From contig JADKBK010000002.1 of NCBI GenBank assembly GCA_016715075.1, positions 356,425 to 420,424 on the forward strand: a stretch of DNA of 64,000 nt, given 5' to 3'. The position numbers were made by a program, and so were the translations under genes. Source of the stretch: Bacteroidales bacterium. Its GTDB lineage: Bacteria > Bacteroidota > Bacteroidia > Bacteroidales > VadinHA17. The notes beneath the pieces are model-generated. The model did no database searches, was not told the origin of the DNA, and was given only the letters and a program-made list of their open reading frames with translations. Position 1 is the stretch's first letter. Every line of letters starts with the position of its first letter. Shown here piece by piece: positions 42,302 to 51,527 of this stretch.

Positions 42302-43576
42302 TCAATCGATCATTTCAAATCCCGTATACGGCACCAGTACTTTTGGCACTTTAATACCGGATTCAGTCTGATTATTTTCCAGGATGGCAGCAACAATCCT
42401 TGGGAGTGCAAGAGCACTTCCGTTAAGAGTATGAGCCAGTGTTGTCTGTTTATCTCCCTTATCCTTGAAACGGCATTTCAGCCTGTTAGCCTGAAAGGAT
42501 TCAAAGTTTGAAACGGAGCTTACCTCCAGCCATCTTTTCTGAGCTGCTGACCAGACTTCAAAGTCATATGTAAGTGCAGATGTGAATGACATGTCTCCGC
42601 CGCAAAGACGCAGAATACGGTATGGCAATTCAAGTTTCTTAATCAGTCCTTCAACATGGCTGACCATCGCTTCAAGTGATTCATAAGAATGGTCAGGGTG
42701 TGCAATCTGTACTATTTCAACCTTATCAAACTGATGGAGACGGTTAAGTCCCCTGACATGTGCGCCCCATGAACCTGCCTCACGTCTGAAACAGGGAGTA
42801 TAGGCAATATTCCTTACAGGCAGGGATTCCGCACTCAGAATCACATCCCTGTAAATATTTGTTACCGGGACTTCTGCTGTAGGTATAAGGTAGAAATTAT
42901 CAAGAGTTGCATGATACATCTGTCCCTCTTTGTCGGGAAGCTGTCCGGTTCCAAATCCTGAGTCCTCGTTGACCATTATTGGTGGCATAACCTCCCTGTA
43001 TCCTGCTTTTGCCCCTTCATCGAGGAAGAAGTTAATAAGCGATCTTTCCAGTTTTGCCCCTTTACCAAGATAAACAGGGAATCCTGCACCAGTGAGTTTG
43101 ATGCCGAGGTCGAAATCAATAATATCGTATTTCTTTATCAGGTCCCAGTGGGGAAGAGCTGTTTCAGGCAGATCAGGCAAAGATCCGCCTTCTTTCACTT
43201 TAACATTATCGTCAGCGCCATAGCCGGGAGCAACTGATTCATGCGGGAGGTTAGGCAGACTGATGATCTCGTTTTTCAGTTCAATATCAATTGGAATAAG
43301 CTTATCTGAAAGGGTTTTGATCTCCTCCTTGAGGGAATATGTTTTTTGCTTTGCGGCTTCAGCTTCAGCTTTCTTCCCATCCTTCATCAGGCCACCGATC
43401 TCTTTCGAGATACGGTTCATCTCACTCTGCATGAGATCTGTCCTGACTTGTATGTCGCGACGTGAAGTATCCAGTGCAATTATCCTGTTGATTATTTCTT
43501 CAGCTTTGAAGTTTTTTACTTTAAGCCGTTCAATAACAAATTCTTTCTTTTCCCTGATCAGATTAATGGTTAACAT
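42302..43576 (-). CDS. serS: Seryl-tRNA synthetase
   Basis: A 424-residue class II synthetase: an N-terminal long antiparallel coiled coil (residues about 30-105) followed by the catalytic domain with motif 2 (CFRREAGSWGAHVRGLNRLHQF) and motif 3 (GSALALPRIVAAILEN). It charges tRNA-Ser in the cytoplasm. Confidence 0.96.
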   Translation of the reverse strand: MLTINLIREKKEFVIERLKVKNFKAEEIINRIIALDTSRRDIQVRTDLMQSEMNRISKEIGGLMKDGKKAEAEAAKQKTYSLKEEIKTLSDKLIPIDIELKNEIISLPNLPHESVAPGYGADDNVKVKEGGSLPDLPETALPHWDLIKKYDIIDFDLGIKLTGAGFPVYLGKGAKLERSLINFFLDEGAKAGYREVMPPIMVNEDSGFGTGQLPDKEGQMYHATLDNFYLIPTAEVPVTNIYRDVILSAESLPVRNIAYTPCFRREAGSWGAHVRGLNRLHQFDKVEIVQIAHPDHSYESLEAMVSHVEGLIKKLELPYRILRLCGGDMSFTSALTYDFEVWSAAQKRWLEVSSVSNFESFQANRLKCRFKDKGDKQTTLAHTLNGSALALPRIVAAILENNQTESGIKVPKVLVPYTGFEMID

Positions 43577-43603
43577 ATTCAGTGAGGTATTAATAAAAAA
43601 AAA

Positions 43604-43617
43604 GGCTGTGTATAGCC
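43604..43617 (-). terminator. Weak hairpin before serS
   Basis: On the minus strand GGCT/AGCC (one wobble pair added) is followed by nine T. It lies about 25 bases upstream of the serS start, so it could be a weak attenuator or just the end of upstream transcription. The stem is only 4-5 bp. Confidence 0.3.
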
Positions 43618-43636
43618 AAACGTAAAAATATTAAAA

Positions 43637-43680
43637 ACTCCCGACAATTCTTTCCATGTTCTGAAAAGAATTTCGGGAGT
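43637..43680 (-). terminator. Terminator after rpmA
   Basis: A long imperfect hairpin (CTCCCGA..AATTCTTT pairing with AAAGAATT..CGGGAG) with a T-rich tail on the minus strand. It follows the rplU-rpmA unit. Confidence 0.6.
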
Positions 43681-43769
43681 AGATTTTTTACTATATAAGG
43701 TTATTCAGTGACCGGCTAAGGGTATGAAACCGCCTCAAATCATTATGAATCAGTGTTTTAGTGACAGAA

Positions 43770-44027
43770 TTATTTCAGTTCTTTTACTGAAACATAAGTT
43801 TTATTGTCACCTTTTCTCTTGAATTCGACCTCTCCGTCAATAAGTGCAAACAGAGTATGATCTTTTCCGAGGCCGACATTAAGGCCCGGATTATGTTTTG
43901 TTCCTCTCTGGCGGACAATGATGCTGCCTGCTTTGGCTACCTGGCCGCCAAACAGTTTCACTCCCAATCTTTTGCTTTGAGAATCGCGACCGTTGCGTGA
44001 ACTGCCTGCCCCTTTCTTGTGTGCCAT
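43770..44027 (-). CDS. rpmA: 50S ribosomal protein L27
   Basis: An 85-residue protein starting MAHKKGAGSSRNGRDSQ, the fully conserved L27 N-terminal tail that reaches the peptidyl-transferase centre. It is the second gene of the rplU-rpmA pair. Confidence 0.98.
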   Translation of the reverse strand: MAHKKGAGSSRNGRDSQSKRLGVKLFGGQVAKAGSIIVRQRGTKHNPGLNVGLGKDHTLFALIDGEVEFKRKGDNKTYVSVKELK

Positions 44028-44063
44028 AATATTATCTTTTTAATTGCTTTAACTACTGATTGA

Positions 44064-44564
44064 TTATTCTTTTGCTTTTGGAGCTTTTTTTGCAGCCGGT
44101 TTCTTTTCAGCCGGTTTCTTAGCTGCAGCTTTTTCTTTTGCTTCAGCCGGTTTCTTAGCTGCAGTCTTCTTCACTTTTACAGGCTCTTCAGTAACGGTTG
44201 TCTCAGAATCTTTAACTGCTTCTTTTTTGACAGCAGCTTTTTTCAGCGAACCTTTGCCGTTTATGCTTACAATTTCTACCTGTGTGAAGTTCTGACGGTG
44301 TCCGTTCTTAATCCTGTAACCCTTTTTTCTCTTCTTTTTGAAAACGATTACTTTATCACCTCTCATATGGTCAAGAACTGTTCCTTCAACAACAGCATCA
44401 GCAATGGTGGGCTCACCAATTGTAATCTTCCCATCTTCTTCAAGTAACAAAACCTGATCAAATTCTATCTTTTTCCCCTCTTCTGCTTCCAGCCGGTGAA
44501 CAAAGATCTTTTTTCCTGCTTCTACCTTAAACTGCTGACCTGCAATTTCTACGATTGCGTACAT
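44064..44564 (-). CDS. rplU: 50S ribosomal protein L21 with basic tail
   Basis: Residues 1-103 are a normal L21 (MYAIVEIAGQQFKVEAG, VLDHMRGDKVIVFKKKRKKGYR). They are followed by about 60 residues rich in Lys, Ala and Glu, ending KKAPKAKE. Similar tails occur on L21 in some Bacteroidota. The tail is likely disordered and RNA-binding or simply exposed. Confidence 0.95.
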   Translation of the reverse strand: MYAIVEIAGQQFKVEAGKKIFVHRLEAEEGKKIEFDQVLLLEEDGKITIGEPTIADAVVEGTVLDHMRGDKVIVFKKKRKKGYRIKNGHRQNFTQVEIVSINGKGSLKKAAVKKEAVKDSETTVTEEPVKVKKTAAKKPAEAKEKAAAKKPAEKKPAAKKAPKAKE

Positions 44565-44902
44565 CTTATTATTTTTTTACGTTTTTCCGTGAGGCGTACC
44601 TGATCATATGATCATGTAACTTCAGTTGCCCCTGCGGATTTATCTAAATTCGGACTGCAAAGATATACAAATTAGATTATTTACAAATCAATAGCATGAT
44701 TTTTTTGCTGCAGAATGTAAATCATTAGCCTTGAAGCCACAAATTACTCTTTATCTCTTTTATTTAATGCATAGAAGAATGACGATTTGTGGCAATGATG
44801 TTGAAAAAAAAGAATCATGCGGCCATACTGTTACTTTGATTATCTTTATATTTGTCGAATGCATTTAAAAGAAAGAAATTTCTTGGTGCATAAGGATTTG
44901 AT
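44565..44902. other. Divergent promoter region of rplU and nuclease gene
   Basis: 338 bases, AT-rich, with no gene. The rplU promoter (44658-44687) faces left. TATATTTG at 44847-44854 faces right, 49 bases before the ATG at 44903. Nothing else was found. Confidence 0.5.
44658..44687 (-). promoter_or_regulatory. rplU-rpmA promoter
   Basis: On the minus strand TTTG, an 18-base spacer and TATCTTTG match the Bacteroidota consensus. It stands about 95 bases before the rplU start, leaving a leader that could hold an autoregulatory site. Confidence 0.65.
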
Positions 44903-45499
44903 ATGAAGAGAGTTAAACTTAAGGTAATGGGGATCTCCTACAGCCAGACTCAGTCTGGTGCCTACGCTTTGATTTTAATAGAGGAAGATGGTGAAAGAAG
45001 GATACCTATAATTATCGGAGGATTTGAGGCTCAGGCGATTGTTATAAAGCTGGAGAATCTTGATCCCCCTCGTCCATTAACTCATGATCTTTTTAAAAAA
45101 TTCGCTGATGAGTTCAATATTTCCGTCACAGAGGTGATGATTTACAAGCTGGAAGAGGGTGTTTTCTTCTCCAAGCTTGTCTGTAACAATACAGAAAAGA
45201 CCTATTCTATTGACAGCCGGACATCCGACGCTGTGGCAATTGCACTGAGATTCGGCTGTCCGATCTTTATTACCGAAGAAATTCTTGATAAAGCCGGAAT
45301 AACTATTAGTCCATCAGACGGAGAGGTTACACCATCAAATGATACTGATACTATATTCGAAACTGACACCACAAAATACGGATCCTATTCCGATGAAGAG
45401 CTCTATAAACTGATAGATGATGCAGTCAAAACCGAAGACTACGAAAGGGCTGCCTCAATAAGGGATGAGATTGAGAAAAGAAAGAAGAAGATGGGCTGA
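44903..45499 (+). CDS. Bifunctional nuclease (DUF151) with UVR domain
   Basis: A 198-residue protein. The N-terminal BFN/DUF151 domain (residues about 1-135, with RRIPIIIGGFEAQAI and DSRTSDAVAIALRF) is followed by an acidic linker and a C-terminal UVR/UvrB-C-type helix pair (DEELYKLIDDAVKTEDYERA). BFN members have DNase and RNase activity. Its last base overlaps the first base of the following open frame. Confidence 0.88.
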   Translation: MKRVKLKVMGISYSQTQSGAYALILIEEDGERRIPIIIGGFEAQAIVIKLENLDPPRPLTHDLFKKFADEFNISVTEVMIYKLEEGVFFSKLVCNNTEKTYSIDSRTSDAVAIALRFGCPIFITEEILDKAGITISPSDGEVTPSNDTDTIFETDTTKYGSYSDEELYKLIDDAVKTEDYERAASIRDEIEKRKKKMG

Positions 45500-45543
45500 T
45501 GCCTCCTGCAAAATTGGAATCAATAATTTATAAAAAGTATATT

Positions 45544-47490
45544 ATGACAAGAAAATTAATTCTGGTTATACTGTTTGTATTAACCGCAACCTGCTCCTTT
45601 GCCAGAGATTATAAAGTGAATTCTCCTGACGGCAGGACAGGAATTACTGTTAATGCTGGCACTCAGATAACATGGTCTGCCACTTATGACGGAAAGGAGA
45701 TATTCTCTGCATCAAGGATCGCAATGATTCTTGAAGGTGGGAAAATCCTCGGGGATAATGAAAAGATTGCAAGTGCCTCCGTAAACAAGTTGCAAGATAT
45801 CATAAAGCCTGTGGTTGCAAACAAAAGATCTGAGATCACGAATAGCTGCAACATCATCACTTTATATTTCAAGTCGGGGTTTTCAGTTGAGTTCAGAGCA
45901 TATAATGATGGAGTTGCCTACAGGTTTGAAACCTTTTTCAAGGGAGATATAACTGTCACCAACGAGATATCAGAGCTTGCATTTCCTCAAGGTTCTCATG
46001 CATGGTATCCGCTTGAAACAAGCTTTATGTCACATAATGAGAGGACATTCATATACTCTTCACTCGACACTATAGGGGCAGCTCATCTTGCAAGCCTTCC
46101 GACCCTTTTCCAGGCAAACGGAATCAATGTCCTGGTAACTGAATCAGATATAGAGGATTACCCGGGTATGTGGATCCGTGGTTCAGGATCAGGCAAGATC
46201 TCAGGTCAGTGGCCTCTCTATCCTAAAAGCGAAAAACTTGAAGGTGACAGGAACCTGTTCGTAACAAGTACAGAAGATTTTATTGCAAAAACAACAGGAA
46301 CAAGATTGTTCCCATGGAGGGTATTTGTGATTTCAGGGAATGATGCCGGGCTTGTTGAGAGTGATCTTGTTTTTAAGCTGGCAGCGCCCTGCAGGATTAC
46401 AGATACTAAATGGATCAAACCCGGGCAGGTTGCCTGGGACTGGTGGAATGCCAATAATATCTATGGTGTCAACTTCAGGGCAGGGATTAATAACGATACA
46501 TATAAATACTATATTGATTTTGCCTCCCGGAATGGAATCGAATATATTATTCTTGATGAAGGATGGTATACACTGGGCAATGTGCTTGAGCAGGTTCCAG
46601 GTATAAATGTTGAGGAGCTCTGTAAATATGCTGAGAGCAAGAATGTGGGTGTCATCTTATGGGTAGTATGGAAATCATTCTGGGATGACATTGATAAAGC
46701 GGTAGCTCTGTATGAAGGATGGGGCGTCAAGGGGGTGAAGGTTGATTTTATGCAGAGAGATGATCAGAAAGTGGTGAACTTTTATCTTGAAGCGATCAGA
46801 AAAACTGCAGAGCATCATCTTCTTATTGATTTTCATGGTGCATATAAACCAGACGGTACAGGCAGGACCTGGCCAAATGCCATCACACGTGAAGGTGTAA
46901 AGGGTATGGAAAATAATAAATGGAGCAGGGATATCAATCCTGACCATGATGTCACACTGCCATTTACCAGGATGGTGGCAGGTCCAATGGATTATACACC
47001 GGGTGCGATGATAAACATGGACAGTGTAAGTTTTACTCCAAAGTTCACCCGTCCCGAAAGCCAGGGAACCCGTGCCCATCAGGTTGCATTGTATGTTATC
47101 TATGAGAGCCCTTTACAAATGCTTTCGGATTGTCCTTCAAACTATATGAAAGAGCAGGAATCAACCTCCTTTATAGTGAATATTCCTGTGGTATGGGACG
47201 ATATAAAGGTGCTGGATGCCAAAGTGGGAGATTATCTGCTACTTGCCAGACGTTCCGGGAGTGAATGGTTTGTGGGTGCACTGACTGACTGGACAAGCCG
47301 TGATATGGAACTTGATCTTTCATTTTTGCCTCAAGGACAATACAGTATGGAGATATTCCAGGATGGCATTAATGCCGACAGATTTGCCGGCGATTATAAA
47401 CATTATAAGACAGATGTAAAATCCGGTGAAAAGATAAAGATCCATCTTGCGCCGGGTGGCGGCTGGACTGCCAGGATAATACCATTGTAA
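45544..47490 (+). CDS. GH97 family glycoside hydrolase
   Basis: Start at 45544 gives a signal peptide (LVILFVLTATCSFA); an ATG at 45499 adds 15 non-signal residues. The 648-residue product has the GH97 layout: an N-terminal beta domain, a (beta/alpha)8 barrel with AWDWWNANNIYGVNF, ILDEGWY and VKVDFMQRDDQ, and a C-terminal beta domain. The Asp in VKVDFM matches the nucleophile position of retaining members rather than the inverting SusB type (inference). The family comprises alpha-glucosidases and alpha-galactosidases; it acts in the periplasm. Confidence 0.88.
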   Translation: MTRKLILVILFVLTATCSFARDYKVNSPDGRTGITVNAGTQITWSATYDGKEIFSASRIAMILEGGKILGDNEKIASASVNKLQDIIKPVVANKRSEITNSCNIITLYFKSGFSVEFRAYNDGVAYRFETFFKGDITVTNEISELAFPQGSHAWYPLETSFMSHNERTFIYSSLDTIGAAHLASLPTLFQANGINVLVTESDIEDYPGMWIRGSGSGKISGQWPLYPKSEKLEGDRNLFVTSTEDFIAKTTGTRLFPWRVFVISGNDAGLVESDLVFKLAAPCRITDTKWIKPGQVAWDWWNANNIYGVNFRAGINNDTYKYYIDFASRNGIEYIILDEGWYTLGNVLEQVPGINVEELCKYAESKNVGVILWVVWKSFWDDIDKAVALYEGWGVKGVKVDFMQRDDQKVVNFYLEAIRKTAEHHLLIDFHGAYKPDGTGRTWPNAITREGVKGMENNKWSRDINPDHDVTLPFTRMVAGPMDYTPGAMINMDSVSFTPKFTRPESQGTRAHQVALYVIYESPLQMLSDCPSNYMKEQESTSFIVNIPVVWDDIKVLDAKVGDYLLLARRSGSEWFVGALTDWTSRDMELDLSFLPQGQYSMEIFQDGINADRFAGDYKHYKTDVKSGEKIKIHLAPGGGWTARIIPL

Positions 47491-47509
47491 AATTTTTGTC
47501 TGATTTTTT

Positions 47510-48304
47510 ATGAAGCAATATCTTGAGCTACTTGACCATGTACTGAAAAATGGTACTGAAAAATCAGACAGGACAGGTACAGGTACAATAAGCATCTTTG
47601 GTTATCAGATGAGGTTCAACCTTAATGAGGGATTTCCTTTGCTGACAACAAAAAAGCTTCACCTGAAATCAATAATATATGAACTGCTCTGGTTTATCTC
47701 AGGGGATACAAATATAAAGTACCTTACCGATAACGGGGTGAAGATCTGGAATGAGTGGGCTGATGAAAACGGAAACCTGGGCCCGGTATACGGATCCCAG
47801 TGGAGATCATGGCCAGCTGACGGAGGAAGAAAGATCGACCAGCTCGTGAATGTGGTATCCTCAATAAAAAACTCTCCCGACTCCCGGCGGCATATCGTCA
47901 GCGCCTGGAATGTCGGTGAGCTTGATAAAATGGCTTTGCCTCCCTGTCATATTTTGTTCCAGTTCTACGTAGCTGACGGAAGACTGTCATGCCAGCTTTA
48001 CCAGCGCAGTGCTGATATCTTTCTTGGAGTACCCTTCAATATTGCATCATATGCTCTCCTGATCCATATGGTTGCACAGGCAACTGGTTTGAAACCGGGT
48101 GATTTTATTCATACACTGGGAGATGCACATATTTATCTGAATCATATTGAACAGGTTAAGCTTCAGCTCTCAAGGGAACCATATAAACTTCCCGGATTAA
48201 CGCTTAATCCAGCTGTGGATGACATTCTGAAATTCAGATATGAGGATTTTGTTATTTCGGATTATATTGCACATCCGGGTATTAAGGGAGAAATATCTGT
48301 TTAA
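47510..48304 (+). CDS. thyA: Thymidylate synthase
   Basis: A 264-residue enzyme converting dUMP to dTMP with methylene-tetrahydrofolate. Motifs: RTGTGTISIFG, the catalytic Cys in LPPCHILFQFYV, and LYQRSADIFLGVPFNIASYA. It is followed by a repeat tract and then folA, giving the usual thyA-folA pairing. Confidence 0.97.
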   Translation: MKQYLELLDHVLKNGTEKSDRTGTGTISIFGYQMRFNLNEGFPLLTTKKLHLKSIIYELLWFISGDTNIKYLTDNGVKIWNEWADENGNLGPVYGSQWRSWPADGGRKIDQLVNVVSSIKNSPDSRRHIVSAWNVGELDKMALPPCHILFQFYVADGRLSCQLYQRSADIFLGVPFNIASYALLIHMVAQATGLKPGDFIHTLGDAHIYLNHIEQVKLQLSREPYKLPGLTLNPAVDDILKFRYEDFVISDYIAHPGIKGEISV

Positions 48305-48534
48305 GTCGGAAGTCGGAAGTCGGAAGTCGGAAGTGGAAGACAGAAGTCCGAAGCCGGAAGTCCGAAGTCGGAAGTCGGAAGTCGGAAGTCGGAAGTCCGA
48401 AGACAGAAGTCCGAAGTCGGAAGTCCGAAGACAGAAGTCCGAAGTCGGAAGTCCGAAGTAAGAGACCGGAGACCGGAGACCAGAGACCAGAGACCAGAGA
48501 CCAGAGACCAGAGACCAGAGACCAGAGACCAGAA
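48305..48534 (+). repeat. Heptanucleotide tandem repeats between thyA and folA
   Basis: First part: about 20 copies of a degenerate 7-mer GGAAGTC with GGAAGTG, CGAAGTC and GAAGACA variants (48305 to about 48460). Second part: about 9 copies of the 7-mer GAGACCA (about 48463-48534). Both units have period 7, so open frames in it read as 7-residue repeats of Ser, Arg, Lys, Glu and Val, but these are not genes. Confidence 0.9.
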
Positions 48535-48574
48535 GATGGAGGGTAGGGGATATAAAATTTAAAAATTTGAGAAT

Positions 48575-49063
48575 ATGATATCAATAATTGTTGCTGTTTC
48601 GGATGATTGGGGTATTGGAAAAGATAATGATCTGTTGTGGCATCTTCCTGAAGATCTGAAGAGGTTTAAGAGGCTTACCACGGGGAATGCCATTATTATG
48701 GGTAAGAAAACATGGGAATCACTTCCCCGGAGACCTCTGCCCGACCGCAGGAATATTGTACTCACCGATATCCAGGGTGAAACCATAGAAGGTTCCATAA
48801 CAGCATATTCGATAGATGATGCACTGAACAAGTGCGACAGGGACAGGGAGATATTCATTATCGGAGGAGGGAGCATCTACAGACAGTTTGTGCCATTGGC
48901 CGACAAGCTTTATATAACTCATGTACATAAGAAGGCGCCGGCCGATATCTATTTCCCGGCAATTGACCTCAATATCTGGGAGGTTACTGAAAAAGAGGAA
49001 TTTCACGGAAGCGGGGATGAGAAAATCCCGTACACATACACAATTTACGAAAGGAAGAAGTGA
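48575..49063 (+). CDS. folA: Dihydrofolate reductase
   Basis: A 162-residue enzyme with the usual start (IIVAVSDDWGIGKDNDLLWHLPEDLKRFK), MGKKTWESLP and IIGGGSIYRQF. It reduces dihydrofolate made by thyA. Start at 48575 is set by MISIIVAV, just after the repeat tract. Confidence 0.96.
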   Translation: MISIIVAVSDDWGIGKDNDLLWHLPEDLKRFKRLTTGNAIIMGKKTWESLPRRPLPDRRNIVLTDIQGETIEGSITAYSIDDALNKCDRDREIFIIGGGSIYRQFVPLADKLYITHVHKKAPADIYFPAIDLNIWEVTEKEEFHGSGDEKIPYTYTIYERKK

Positions 49064-49363
49064 ACTGCAGGGCTCTAAAAAAAATCCAAACCGGAACTGT
49101 GCAACCTCTGTCCCCTCCTGCAACACCGGGTGCTATCGCTAAATCTGCCCATAGGGCAAATTTTACGCTCGACCCCTATGTAAGTTTTTAACTTATTGTT
49201 ACACAGAGATCCACAGAGAATTCACAGAGGAACACAGAGAAGAATAGTTAAAGGCTTCGTCTTTTTCTACAGCCCTGATTTTTTTTTTATATGTCATTAA
49301 ACCATTACCAAATCATAACATCTAAGGAATTGTTAAACGTTAGTATTAATTTAAAAAGAGGTT
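49064..49363. other. Intergenic region with CACAGAG half-element
   Basis: No gene. It holds a TGCCC-ATA-GGGCA inverted repeat near 49146 and a copy of the CACAGAG repeat (49180-49245, right arm only). No consensus promoter was recognised for the lipoprotein at 49364. Confidence 0.5.
49180..49245. repeat. CACAGAG repeat, half-element
   Basis: The sequence GTAAGTTTTTAAC...GTTACACAGAG followed by CACAGAG units matches the loop and right arm of the element at 36479-36574, but the left arm is missing. Confidence 0.6.
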
Positions 49364-50227
49364 ATGAAAACAAGATTTATTTTAATGATAGCATCAGTTT
49401 CGATACTCTCATTCAGCTCATGTCAGAAAGAGACATCATCCGTTGAACAGTCAGGCATTAATATTGCAGATGATGAATCTGTCAGTGATGCCGTATTTGA
49501 GGATATCTTCAGTACAACCGATAATGCCGGGATCATCGTTGACCAGCTTTCGGAGGCTGCCGATTCCAAATCAATGACTGTTCTCTCCGATTCCTGCCCG
49601 GTTATAACAGTTGCACATCCTGATACAGGTAAGTGGCCGAAGACAGTCACTGTTGATTTCGGAGATGGCTGTTCAGGACTTTATGACAATACCCGTTCGG
49701 GAAAGATAATTATAGAAGTCACCGGACCCCGTCTTGAAATTGGTTCCAGGAGAACCGTAACATTTGAGAACTATTACTTCAATGGGATAAAGGTTGAGGG
49801 AACCAAGGTGGTTGAAAATACAGGATATAATGAAAATCAGAATCTTGTTTGTTCCGTAAGTCTTACTGACGGCAAACTGACACTGCCTGACGGCAGGTTT
49901 GTAGAGAGATCATTCGTACATCAGAGGGAATGGATAGCCGGACTTCTCACAAAAAACATATGGGATGATGAATGTCTGGTAACCGGGACTGCAAACGGGA
50001 CCACTATTGAAGGTACTGCATATACAAATACGATTACAACTGCTCTTCACTGGCAGAGAGCCTGTTTCTTTATTGTGAGCGGTGTTGTTAAGATGGAACG
50101 CGAGGGAAAAGAGGCTGTGGAGATAAATTACGGATCGGGTGATTGTGATGCGGTAGCAGTTGTAACAAAAGGAGGAGAGTCAAAAGAGATACTGCTGAGG
50201 CATAGAATGCGCACAATGGTGAGATAA
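49364..50227 (+). CDS. Hypothetical lipoprotein
   Basis: A 287-residue protein with a lipoprotein signal (SILSFSSCQK). After an acidic stretch the remainder is all-beta with repeated Thr/Gly segments (TVDFGDGC, GTANGTTIEG). A family could not be named. It is unlinked to its neighbours and ends before a clear terminator. Confidence 0.6.
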   Translation: MKTRFILMIASVSILSFSSCQKETSSVEQSGINIADDESVSDAVFEDIFSTTDNAGIIVDQLSEAADSKSMTVLSDSCPVITVAHPDTGKWPKTVTVDFGDGCSGLYDNTRSGKIIIEVTGPRLEIGSRRTVTFENYYFNGIKVEGTKVVENTGYNENQNLVCSVSLTDGKLTLPDGRFVERSFVHQREWIAGLLTKNIWDDECLVTGTANGTTIEGTAYTNTITTALHWQRACFFIVSGVVKMEREGKEAVEINYGSGDCDAVAVVTKGGESKEILLRHRMRTMVR

Positions 50228-50266
50228 TAATTTGAGGGGATTACTTTAGTGGCTGTATTATAGTTG

Positions 50267-50290
50267 AGGCGGGAGGCATCCCGCCTTTTC
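50267..50290 (+). terminator. Terminator after the lipoprotein gene
   Basis: Perfect stem AGGCGGGA/TCCCGCCT with a GGCA loop, then TTT C, at 50267-50290. It serves the plus-strand gene; clpX ends immediately afterwards on the opposite strand. Confidence 0.75.
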
Positions 50291-50303
50291 TGTTATGGCA
50301 GGA

Positions 50304-51518
50304 TTATGACGCCTTCAGTACCTTAAGGTTTATTATTTCCAGTTTATGGCTTGCGTAGTCTACTGTAATTTCTAGTTCACTGGCTTCAATTGATGGCATT
50401 TCGAACATGGCATCCAGCATAATTGCCTCGCAAATTGATCTGAGTCCACGTGCACCGAGTTTGAATTCAACTGCTTTATCAACGATATAATCAAGGACTT
50501 CTTCAGTAAAGGTAAGTTCAATATTATCCATTCTGAAAAGTTTGATATACTGCTTAATAAGTGCATTTTTCGGAACAGTCAGAATAGCTCTCAACGCTTC
50601 CCTGTCGAGCGGGTTGAGATGTGTAAGGACAGGTAATCTGCCGATAATCTCAGGGATCAGACCGTAGGATCTGAGATCCTGGGGGGCAATGTATTGAAGA
50701 AGGTTATCTTTATCTACCTTGTCACGTATTTTTGAAGCTCCGAATCCGACTATTTGCGTGTTGAGACGTTGGGCTATCTTCTTTTCAATGCCTTCGAATG
50801 CACCTCCGCAGATGAAAAGGATATTTTTGGTATCTACCGGGATCATTTTTTGTTCAGGATGCTTCCTGCCCCCCTGGGGAGGTACATTGACGATTGATCC
50901 TTCAAGCAGCTTAAGAAGCCCCTGCTGAACACCCTCTCCTGATACATCCCGTGTTATTGAAGGATTATCACCCTTCCTGGCTATTTTGTCTATCTCGTCG
51001 ATAAAAACAATACCCTTCTCGGCTGCTTTAACGTCATAATCAGCATTCTGCAGCAGCCTTGTCAGCAGGCTTTCAATATCTTCGCCCACATAACCGGCTT
51101 CTGTCAGCACCGTAGCGTCAACAATCGTAAATGGGACATGCAGCATTTTGGCAACTGTTCTTGCCAGCAGCGTCTTCCCTGTTCCGGTTTCTCCGACCAG
51201 AATAATATTTGATTTCTCTATCTCGATATCTTCGGCATCAGCCTTTTGCATCAGCCTCTTGTAATGGTTATAGACAGCGACAGAGATAATTTTCTTTGCC
51301 ATCTCCTGGCCTATAACATACTGATCGAGGAAAGTTTTTATTTCCTGAGGTTTAAGAAGATTTATAGTGTCAAATTTTACATTCTTCTTATTCCCGAGTT
51401 CTTCGTTCATTATGCTGTGAGCCTGCTCAATACAGTGGTCACAAATAAAACCTTCGAGGCCGGCAATAAGCATATTGGCCTCTTTTTTGGTTCTCCCGCA
51501 AAATGAACATTTATCCAT
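50304..51518 (-). CDS. clpX: ATP-dependent Clp protease ATPase subunit ClpX
   Basis: A 404-residue AAA+ unfoldase. It has an N-terminal C4 zinc finger (CSFCG...CDHC), Walker A GETGTGKT, the LTEAGYVGED pore region and Walker B FIDEIDKI, with a C-terminal lid ending GARGLRSI. It is the third gene of a tig-clpP-clpX series on the minus strand. Confidence 0.97.
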   Translation of the reverse strand: MDKCSFCGRTKKEANMLIAGLEGFICDHCIEQAHSIMNEELGNKKNVKFDTINLLKPQEIKTFLDQYVIGQEMAKKIISVAVYNHYKRLMQKADAEDIEIEKSNIILVGETGTGKTLLARTVAKMLHVPFTIVDATVLTEAGYVGEDIESLLTRLLQNADYDVKAAEKGIVFIDEIDKIARKGDNPSITRDVSGEGVQQGLLKLLEGSIVNVPPQGGRKHPEQKMIPVDTKNILFICGGAFEGIEKKIAQRLNTQIVGFGASKIRDKVDKDNLLQYIAPQDLRSYGLIPEIIGRLPVLTHLNPLDREALRAILTVPKNALIKQYIKLFRMDNIELTFTEEVLDYIVDKAVEFKLGARGLRSICEAIMLDAMFEMPSIEASELEITVDYASHKLEIINLKVLKAS

Positions 51519-51527
51519 TGTACACCA

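Noticed and set aside
48305..48534. CRISPR-like array
   Set aside because: Units are 7 bases with no spacers; no cas genes are nearby.
48240..48584. Open frames on both strands in the 7-base repeat tract, one overlapping the end of thyA
   Set aside because: Period 7 gives long open frames with repeated Ser, Arg, Lys and Glu by chance; there is no start context or conserved sequence.
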